Assembly: GCA_001683735.1 (NCBI GenBank)
Contig: LUGG01000004.1
Location: 372,001-436,000 of the forward strand
Length of the DNA: 64,000 bases
From: Grifola frondosa
Lineage: Eukaryota > Basidiomycota > Agaricomycetes > Polyporales > Grifolaceae
Direction of reading: 5' to 3'
A program made the position numbers and the translations under genes. Below the pieces are notes generated by a model, which did not search any database, was not told the origin of the DNA, and saw only the letters and a program-made list of their open reading frames with translations. This document shows, piece by piece, positions 55,792-64,000 of this stretch. Position 1 is the first letter of the stretch. The number at the start of each line of letters is the position of its first letter.

Positions 55792-58700
55792 TCATGAAGG
55801 AGGGAAGTACACCGCACCTGAAGGGACGTCGAACGGACCAGGAGGCGACGTTCCTGTCGAATGGGATCGACTGGGATCAATCGCCTCGAGGACGAGATTC
55901 GACGGAGACCGTGTTTGCTGCACGAGAAGTGACTTCGCCGTCATTAACACATCGACCTCACTGGAGAGCGGCCCGATGATGTCAACTGCTTGCGCGACTG
56001 CGGATTGTGTCGCGACGGACACCTCCTTCACAGTAACCTGGGGTGCGAGCGCCGGCAACGATACGGTGCCCGATGACGCCGCGGCGACGGTGCGGTCCGC
56101 AGCAACCTGGCGCGCGGCCTGTAGGACGACTTGCTGCGCCGCAGCGGTTAGCGCGTTCGACTGTGCGACTGAGCCCTCTGGGGTCTCTCCGGCCATCTTC
56201 GAGCTGAATGCCTGCGCGGTGACGGTGAGCACATGCTGCTGCTTCGCGAGCGCCTGCAGCTCTGGGCCAGCATCATTCGGCGACGCGACTACCTGCGACT
56301 GCGCCTCCTGCGCGACACGCTGCGCAGCGGTCGTGAGCACCTGCACCACCTGTGAATCCGGCGCGATCACCGGTGTTGGTGGCACCAGTGATGTCTGCGC
56401 ACGCAAAAGTCTGTACTGAAAGTCAGCAATACGGTATGCGGGGCCTTGGTCTACGAACCGGGGGGGTTGCGGCTGTGATACCATCGAGTCGCTCTGGATC
56501 CGGCGCGGGTTGTGCCCGTCGCCGACAAGGGATGGCCGCCGTGATGAAGGAGTGAACGACGAGTCGACGTTCGCCATGGGCGCGATCGTGATGTGGACCG
56601 TGTGCGCGAGAACCTCTTCCTTGCCATCTTGCATGAACTAAAAAAAGGTAAGAAAAGCACGCATATAGGGACCAGAGAGAGCGACAGACTTGAGCTTCGG
56701 CCGTGACGTCGCAGCTCTGCGCGTCAGGCGGTGGCACGCCCGACAGGCAGTCGTCCTTCCAGGACAGCCAAGATGGGAGCGAGGGCGAACTGTACTTGAC
56801 GGGCAGATTGGCGCGGGACGCTTGCGGATCCCAGATGCGAGGCGTCCACGCCCACCGAAGCCCAACATATGCCACTCCAGGGGGGTGCCAGCCAGCTTGC
56901 GCTGGAACGGGCGGAAATCCCATGTGCCACCCTCGATCTTTTTCGCATCCACATGCCAGATGTGATTGCCTTTTGATTTCGACTTCTTGCCCTCCTCGTT
57001 GAACCGAGAGATATACGGCTGGTTCCATAGAAAATTACGAATCTGTGACTCGCAGTGTGAGCACGCATATATGCACGAAAAAAAAAGCTGCGGATACCTT
57101 CTTCATGGGTATTTTCTCTTCTGGGTAACCCTGGCGCGCAAGCTGAACATGGCCTAAATTAGTCATGGTGTTCCGCTCGAAGTGTCAACGCCCTGACCTC
57201 CTCTAAAAATGCATTCGTAAATGCCTGAATTCGAAACTTGAACGGGCGGAAGTCGGGAGATTCGTCTAGTCGCTGCATCTTCTTTGCCATGAGCGTCTGG
57301 TGTATGGGTTCGCCCTTACTGTCGGTCGCATCAACTGCAATGCCCCCACTAAGCCTCACAACCCGGGGGAAACAAGATAAATCGAACTCACGGTTGGAAC
57401 ACGTCTGCCGGAGAAACTCGAAGAAAATGCGCTCCACCTCTGACCTGTACTCCTGCGGCACCTCGTTCCCGTGCGATGTACCTCCTCGCGGAGGGTGACG
57501 TACGACTCATGCGACGTTGCCCGCCTCCCATTCCGCGCGCGACCCCATTACTGCTACTGGCACCCGCCGCCCCATCCATCGCCGCCTTCGCCTCCATGCC
57601 ATCGCCCATGCCTCCCCCACCCGCCGACGCGTAGTATTGCCCAGGCGAGTAGTCTCCGCTGTCGTCGTCCGAGTCGCGACCGAAGTCGTACTCGTCGTCG
57701 AACTCGGGCGAGGATGCGCGCGGGCTGTGCAACCCGGACGTCGACGGGCGCGACGCAAAGCCCTCGTATACGCTTGGCGGAATGTCACCCGCAGCACCCG
57801 GCGTGAACGCAAACGGGTTCGCGTGCAGGTTCGAGAAGGAGGTCGAACGCGACGGCCGCACGAGCCCCGCGGGTGCGATGGACACGGGCACGGGGGGCTG
57901 CGGCGCGTGTGTGCTGCGTGTCGGGGAGTTAAAGACGGGCGCGTTGTAGGGCGCGGGGCCGGTGAGCGTCATCCCCATCCCGGCGAGCATCGAGCCTGCG
58001 GAAAGCGAGTGTTGGTGATGTCGTTGGACCGTGACGCGACCGTCCGGCCAGACGGCGCCTGCAGGAATCTGAGGGTTGAAGCCGGAGCCGGAAAGGACGT
58101 TAGAGGTCGCGTTGGCAGACGTAGAGGACGGGAAGTCTGATGGGGGCGCCATTGACTGCATGTGGTCTAGTTGCTGAGAAGAGAAGTGTAGCGTAGGATG
58201 CATGGGTGGCGTGACCTGTTGCGAGGCATCGGGAATGAGACTCATAGGGAGGCAGGACGGCATTCCTCCCGAGCTTGGCGGTCGGGAGTTCGCTACGGAA
58301 GCACTTGGTACAGATATCGACGAGAGCTCAGTAGTGACTGCAGGGAGCGACGGGGTCATGGATGACATAGATGCTGAGAACGGAAAGCCGGGAGACGTCA
58401 ACATGAGCGGGGGGCAATAGCTGGGTTTGACGGAATCTGAAGGGTCGAAGCATCGTCTTGTGGCTCCAGCTTCATCGCCTTCAGGACTCTGTCTCCGGCG
58501 ACGGAAGATGCACAACGTTTGCGAGACAATTCCGACACATCTTGCATTGCACTCGAATCCAAAGACCCAGAAGACGAGGGTCCATTTAAGAGTAGTTGCT
58601 GTCCGACATCCATGCCAGCTACTACGGACACAGCACTCGCATTAGGACCAACAGTCGAGACGGCTGGGGGAGAAGATTGGGCAGATGACAGACCAGATCC

Positions 58701-59649
58701 GTCACCTAACTGCATGGCTGCAACGAGTTCTGCCACCATCAAGACGTTTTTTCTTAGCAAACTTACGATCTCCCGTGCATCGGTGCTCTGACCCATTGAA
58801 CACGCCTCGCTGCCAGAGTTAGCAGTCCGTGCAATGCTATTCATACACGGAGTTAACGGGCGCGAACATTTTGCCGATCATGTATGAGCTCACTTTTTCA
58901 GCATGTCTCCCAGTACCATTAGATGCGCACCTCCAGGCACATCGGAGGAGTTGTCACCTGCTGGATGCAACGGGTTCTCAAAACCGGGTGGCAGGAATTG
59001 GAAGCCGGGGTCGTGGACTGATGTGGGGGGCCCACTACCTCCTGAAGAAAACCCAAATCGGAGCTTGAGCTATTCAAGTTAGCAGGAGAAGCAGAAGAAC
59101 CCGAGCGACTGCGTGCAACGGCCATACTATCGAGGGCAGAAGCAAGAGAAGAAGAGCCAACTGAGTAGGTGGACGTCATTCCTGACATTGCGGGAGAGGA
59201 CGCGTGTGAAGGGTTAGTAGAGGCAGTTGTTGCACTGGGTGATGAGAGCAGCTGGTGGGAGCCTTCGAGGCCATCGAGCCCATTGATACGAGGGTCAATG
59301 GTGAAAGAATGGTCTGAGAGGACAAATCTGGAATGAGGCCCGGTGATCCAGAAGATTGGGAAGGCATTACGTCCATGGCAGATATGTCGGCTGTTGAAGG
59401 GGGCAAGGAGGCAAGAGACATGTGCATGGACATGGACATGACGGAGTCAGGAGGTAGCTCCGACTGAAAAAGCTGAGGCATCTGTACGTGCATGTGGGAT
59501 GAAGGATCGGAAGGGATGGATACATCCTGGTGTTGGGATACGATCATGCCTGTAAAAGGCGTAGAAACGTCATTTGGAGAGAACTGTTGAAATTGCTGAG
59601 GGTCGATGGTGGGCTGTGAAGTGGACTGTACTTCCTCCATAGAAGCCAT
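55792..59649 (-). CDS. Large fungal-specific protein, possible transcriptional regulator
   Basis: Function unknown. Start 59649 opens a Gln/Ser/Pro-rich N-terminus (MASMEEVQSTSQPTIDPQQF). Coding continues through Ser/Ala-rich exons (YSVGSSSLASALDSMAVARS; VSLLRKNVLMVAELVAAMQL; LSRKRCASSVAG) and a long Pro/Ser region. A distinctive conserved core follows: EVPQEYRSEVERIFFEFLRQ, TLMAKKMQRLDESPDFRPFK, RIQAFTNAFLEE, GYPEEKIPMKKIRNFLWNQP and FNEEGKKSKSKGNHIWHVDA. It ends with Ala/Val/Gln-rich repeats (LTTAAQRVAQEAQSQVV) and stop 55792. Low-complexity flanks around one folded domain suggest a nuclear regulator. A missing base in the CCC at 59339-59341 is needed to reach DHSFTIDPRINGLDGLEG. Confidence 0.7.
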
Positions 59650-61375
59650 GCTGGGAGGAAAGAGTGGATAGGAGGATTTGCGAGCTGTGGGAGGAAATTT
59701 GCAGCGAGAAGGTATATGAAAGGAGGCCGAGATGGACGAAAGCAGCTGGTAAAAGAGACGAATAGCAGAAGCCGCGCTCGCGAGTATAAACCTAGGCAGG
59801 ACGAGAAGTTAATGGAGGGTGTGGTGTGGGACCTCGAGGTGGATATGGAAGGGGGATTGAAGGGAGATACTGACCAGTACCGAGCAAGACACACTAGTTC
59901 GTGGAAGCTTAGAGCAATCGGGACAATCGCTCTGGTGGTACTGGGAACTGCTTAATGGGTCGGGATAGTACTTGTCGCGCAGGCAGGGTTTAATTGCATA
60001 AAGAGGGGACGCGAGGAAGATAAAGTTGTGGAAGGCGGAATGTAGAATAGAGTGCACTGCGGTCGTTAGAGACGAGGACGAAGAGGGAATGGCGATCGTT
60101 AGCAGGAGAAGAGGACAGACAGTCGAGGCCTCGCACGACCCGAAGCCTCAAGGTACAACCTCTCCGATCAAATATCCGCAAACAACTTCAATTTCATTAA
60201 TATCGCCATATACTTACCGCATATAGTCACACTCAATACGCATATAGTCACGCGTCACGCATACAGCCTGTCACGTCCATCGCCTCATATAATGACCTCG
60301 CATAGAGAGCACCATGGGCTACTATGCCTGGATACCGCACTGGACGATGAGCGTACGTATGGATACGCGTATAGCATACGCGCACACAGCCAATATACCG
60401 CTTAGCCATTATGCCGGGCTCGTTATCGCGTTTCTCCCAGCAAACAGTACTTCCCCACCAATCATCAACATCATATAGTGCTTCCCAGTCCGGCAATTTC
60501 AGTACTTAAACTTTTACCTTTTGTATGTACGTCCGCCCAAACTTCTCACCTGATTCCCATCCCTTTGCAGCTGCTACCCTCTGCTTTCCTGTGCTGTCTG
60601 TTTTCCCCGCCGTCTCGCGTATCGCCCACCGCTCCATCTCTCGCCTTCTCTCCGGTTGCACGTTCGCGGAACAAGTACTGCAATTGATCTGCCGTTCCCT
60701 GTATGGCGGTGTATGCCATCGTTCGCGCGACGAATCCGCACGACCTAGCCAAATCTATCTCTTAATCATTGGCATGTACCGTCTCTCCTCGGCCCCAGCA
60801 CGCACACGCATCTCATCTCGTGGCCCTCCCTCCTTCGACTCCTGCGTTTTCTCTTCTGATGAACTCTTGCGGAGGTCCACCATCGCTCCGTTTTCCGTGC
60901 CGTCGCATCCCATGGGAAACATGTCATACCAGATCATACTTCTGCAACTAATTATATATTTTAAACCTTCAATTAGGCTGCTCGAAGCTTTACATTTGGC
61001 ATCCGCATGGTCCACGGTGAGAGCCTTCTTCGCGAAATGGCAGGTCGTCTGAACGTCCCGTGTGTTCGGATTCATATTCCTGGACCGCCGGAGACGATCT
61101 GGCGTCCTCATGCACGCATCACTCCGAAATTTACCCCCAGGGAAGGTACAGCGGCTTTAGTGTAGAGACGAAGAGGACTAGGTTCACCGTCCTGTCCAAG
61201 GTCAAAATGACATTCCAAGCGGTACCGAATTCGATTGTCAAATAAGCGCCCATTTAGCGCGTAGTGCTGTACCATATACTTAGCGCCCATACCAAACTTG
61301 AGCTTAGCCTAGCTTAGCACCACTTCAATCTCATCCAAGTGGCCTTCGTATCATCGTCCAACTGGCAGATCCATC
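59650..61375. other. Long divergent intergenic region with short repeats
   Basis: 1.7 kb between two opposite starts. It holds GCATATAGTCAC twice (60219-60230 and 60240-60251) inside a 250-bp tract rich in GCATA and TATAC words, and short duplicated words such as CGCCCAT and AGCTTAGC just before the BET3 gene. No open frame has support. The length fits a highly regulated promoter of the gene at 59649. Confidence 0.45.
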
Positions 61376-62160
61376 ATGGCTACAACCAGTAAGCAGTACA
61401 AGGCCATCGGTGAGGACATGTGGAAGGGTCGCACAGAGAAGATCGTACGTCTCCCCGCCCTCCCCGTGCCAGCTACCCGTGCGATCCTGAGGACAGAACG
61501 CAGAGCTCTTCGCCCTGACGTACGGCGCCCTCGTCGTGCAGCTCATCCAGGACTACGAGGACTATGCAGAGGTCAACAAGCAGCTCGAGAAGATGGGCTA
61601 CAACATCGGCACGCGGCTCATCGAGGACTTTCTCGCGCGTAGTGCGCTTGGGCGCTGCGCGGACTTTAGGGAGGTCGGCGAAGTCGTCGCAAAGGTGCGT
61701 CCAGCACTGCGCGCATGCGTGTGTATGCTTACGCGGTGCAGGTCGGGTTCAAGTCGTTTCTCAACATCACGCCTGCCGTCTCCCACGGCGCGCTCCCCGC
61801 GTCGTCCCCCACACGCACGAGCGTCCCGTCGTCGCAGGTGAATGCGCCGGGCTCGACGTTCACTCTCACGCTCGACGAGAACCCGCTCGCAGAGTTCGTC
61901 GAGCTCCCCGAGGAGGCGCTCGAGGGCGGCCTGTGGTTCAGCAACGTCCTCTGCGGGGTGTTGAGGGGCGCGTTGGAGATGGTACGACTCCCGTTCATGT
62001 ATTTTGCACAGATCAACTAACGGAGTATGCGACATGCTAGGTTCAGATGCAGGTACAGGCAAACTTTGTCTCGGACGTGCTACGCGGAGACGAGACTACA
62101 GAGATTCGTGTCACGCTGCTGAAGTACCTGGAAGAGGAGGTGCCCGTAGGGGACGACTAG
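61376..62160 (+). CDS. BET3: TRAPP complex subunit BET3/TRAPPC3
   Basis: This is the core subunit of the TRAPP tethering and Rab-GEF complexes in ER-Golgi traffic. Four exons, 61376-61444, 61497-61694, 61742-61981 and 62041-62160, encode 208 residues with no frame problem. It reads [18 protein letters not shown], then [73 protein letters not shown], then [20 protein letters not shown] and [20 protein letters not shown], ending VPVGDD. It is longer than human TRAPPC3 because of a Ser/Pro loop after the ITP motif, as in other basidiomycetes. The Cys in ALGRC corresponds to the S-palmitoylated cysteine position. Confidence 0.96.
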
Positions 62161-62334
62161 ACGTAGAGGAGCTCATGTACAGTATGATAATTTATAGTAT
62201 ATCCCCGCCTGAGCGCAATCAAGGCTATCAAACAGCCAACGAAACAGTGCTAGGAGAGAATACTTTCAGCATGCAACCACTACAATGTATATAGTAAAAA
62301 CACTGATAACCCACATGCGAGACATCGCATCGCT

Positions 62335-62871
62335 TCACCGCATGCGCTCCACCCTGTTGAGCTTCCTCGCGGTCCTTGCATTTGATTGCGTGTTCTGGCC
62401 GCGCACGGGAAGGCCCATCGCATGCCTCCGCCCGACATAGCTTCCAATCATCCTTTGATGCGCGATGTTCTCGCGCATCTCCCTCTTCAAATCCGTCTCA
62501 ATCTTCAGCCCACGCAGCTTGTCCACTGTCGCGGGCTTCGCCTGGCCTCCGCCGTGGCAGGCCGCGCGGCCACAAAGCTTGGCGGGGCGACGACAGGGCG
62601 TGGGACAGCGGGGGAGGCGGCGGGCGCGGAGAGGAATGCGGTGAGCGCGGTGATTTGTGTTGGCGTGAGGCCGCGCACTTTGCAGGCGTCGTGGATCTGC
62701 ATGCGTGCGCAGAGCCGGTGCGCGGTGTGGTGCCCGATGCCGTAGAAGTGCGTCAGCGCGTACTGTGTGTATGTACGTTAAAATTAGATCCTGAATGTAC
62801 ACGGCTGAGAAAACGGAGGAGCTCACCCGCACGAACTGGTTTTCGGGCAGCAGGACGCCGAGAATATGCAT
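62335..62871 (-). CDS. SWS2: Mitochondrial small-subunit ribosomal protein bS13m
   Basis: This S13-family protein sits at the head of the mitochondrial small subunit. Exon 1 (62871-62827) is [15 protein letters not shown]; exon 2 (62762-62335) begins [20 protein letters not shown], then [19 protein letters not shown]. The conserved C-terminus is [20 protein letters not shown], then [20 protein letters not shown] and [17 protein letters not shown] Pro/Ala-rich insertion lies between the two conserved halves, and they are in different frames, so one base is missing, probably in the run around 62540-62560. The absence of a classic presequence is common in this family. It shares a 150-bp divergent promoter with the XAP5 gene. 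Confidence 0.92.
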   Translation of the reverse strand: MHILGVLLPENQFVRVSSSVFSAVYIQDLILTYIHTVRADALLRHRAPHRAPALRTHADPRRLQSARPHANTNHRAHRIPLRARRLPRCPTPCRRPAKLCGRAACHGGGQAKPATVDKLRGLKIETDLKREMRENIAHQRMIGSYVGRRHAMGLPVRGQNTQSNARTARKLNRVERMR

Positions 62872-63021
62872 TTGTTGAGGTGGTGTGCTGCTGAGGCGCC
62901 GGGAGGGCAGAAAGAGTTGTAGGCGCGGTAGGCGCCGGACTTCACTTAGACTCCGACCATCTCTTTGTGTATTGATCACACTTCGAATTCTCGACTCTCT
63001 TGCTCGATTATCTATATCTCA

Positions 63022-64000
63022 TGTCTACCAGCAAGGCAGAAGGACGGCGCGAGGATGCCCTCACGAAGCAGCGCAACCAGATGCGCGAGGAGTTCGAGCG
63101 CCAGAAACAGACTCTCATCAACGAGACCGAGAAGGGCCCGGTCGTCCAACCGCTTCGTCGGGCAGAATGACTCCATGGAAGACACGCTGAAGAAGAGCAC
63201 CGTCGGCCTTGTCAGACTCGAGGACTTCCAGCAGCGCCGGAAGGAGCTTGAGGAGGCCAAGGCCCGCGAGGCGGCGCGGACGAGCGAGCTGAAGTATGTC
63301 GCATCTTCGTACCCTTCCCGTCTCCCCTTCGTATATTGTGCCTCTCTATCCATATTGGCGAATCACAGGTGGCTTACAGGATGTGGAGGATTTGTTTAGG
63401 GATGAGCAGAAGAAGGTGAAAAAGCGGAAGAAGACGGCCAAGTCGACGCTCTCGTTCGCAGTCGACGATGATGAGGGGACGGCGCGGAGGGCGCGAGCGC
63501 GTCGACGTCGCAGAACGGCGACGGGAGCGCGGAGCCGCCCAACAAACGCGCAAAGTCCCGCAAGAACCCGAACGTCGACACGTCGTTCCTGCCGGACCGC
63601 GAGCGCGAGGAGGCAGAGCGGCGGCAGCGCGAGGAGCTGCGGCAGGAATGGCTGCGCAAGCAGGATGACATGAAGCAGGAGGACATCGAGATCACGTACT
63701 CGTACTGGGACGGGAGCGGGCACAGGAAGAGCGTCATGGTGAGTCGCACTCAGTGGCGAGTGTGTCGGAAGCGGGCCTGACCACGCAGATCCATGCACTG
63801 GGCATTTTCGATCGTCACTGTGTAGTGCAAGAAGGGCGATGATATATCCACCTTTCTTGAGAAGTGCCGGCAGCAGCTTCCCGAGCTTAGAGGCGTCAAT
63901 GTCGACAATCTCATGTATGTTAAGGTACGTAGGTGTGATCTATAGTCGTGTATTGTTGCTGATTGCCTTGGTCACCCAGGAGGATCTCATCATCCCTCAC
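63022..64000 (+). CDS. XAP5/FAM50-family protein (3' end outside window)
   Basis: XAP5 proteins are nuclear and linked to splicing and circadian or developmental gene regulation. Start 63022 gives [20 protein letters not shown]. Then come [60 protein letters not shown], the conserved [39 protein letters not shown], then [20 protein letters not shown] and YVKEDLIIPH at the edge, which is where the XAP5 core continues. Two breaks are needed: one extra base in GGGCCC at 63134-63139 and one missing G in GGGG at 63475-63478. Introns start near 63294, 63738 and 63924. Confidence 0.92.

Noticed and set aside
57517..58140. 207-codon Arg-rich plus-strand frame
   Set aside because: Antisense to the Pro/Ser-rich exon of the gene at 55792-59649.

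Overview
The window is nuclear DNA from a filamentous basidiomycete, almost certainly an Agaricomycete and possibly a polypore. The evidence is many short introns (mostly 50-60 nt, GTRNGY...YAG), several micro-exons, a DUF6533 membrane protein typical of mushroom-forming fungi, a retinal-less opsin-related protein, and tightly packed genes on both strands with short divergent promoters. I see no virus, biosynthetic cluster, CRISPR array or complete transposon.

Layout. 1-10 kb: an RRM protein (-, cut by the left edge), an opsin-related membrane protein, the tri-snRNP 27K protein SNRNP27, eIF1, an FYV7-like rRNA-processing factor, PPP4R2, a PAP2 lipid phosphatase and ribosomal protein eS21. 10-20 kb: a GYP7-type Rab GAP, a DUF6533 protein, an intron-bearing tRNA-Ser(GCT), phosphoserine aminotransferase and an unknown protein. 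20-32 kb: an HTD2-like hydroxyacyl-thioester dehydratase, histone H2B, a PRCC-domain protein, a decayed NUP133 fragment, CDP-diacylglycerol synthase, full-length NUP133 and COA8. 32-44 kb: a mitochondrial SAP-domain protein, two fungal proteins of unknown function, a nucleotide-sugar transporter, a possible RNase H remnant, an AP endonuclease and the deubiquitinase OTU1/YOD1. 44-64 kb: SAM37/metaxin, TAF7, GAA1, a USP48-type deubiquitinase, a large fungal-specific protein, TRAPP subunit BET3, mitochondrial ribosomal protein bS13m and an XAP5 protein (+, cut by the right edge).

The genes are a housekeeping mixture rather than a pathway. Themes that recur by chance or weak clustering are RNA processing and splicing (SNRNP27, PRCC, XAP5, FYV7), mitochondrial biogenesis (COA8, SAM37, bS13m, HTD2, the SAP protein), ER lipid and GPI chemistry (PAP2, CDS1, GAA1) and ubiquitin removal (OTU1, USP48).

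The strongest general signal is technical. About twenty conserved genes or exons are broken by single-base indels, mostly in homopolymers. In the best cases splice phase and conserved motifs independently show which frame is right on each side. This points to an under-polished assembly, so many proteins here cannot be read from one open frame. The most interesting biological items are the NUP133 relic that fuses the gene's first codons to its last exon beside the intact gene, the dense ACGCGT cluster in the histone H2B promoter and introns, and the opsin-like protein that has lost its retinal lysine. I did not find a convincing undescribed system.
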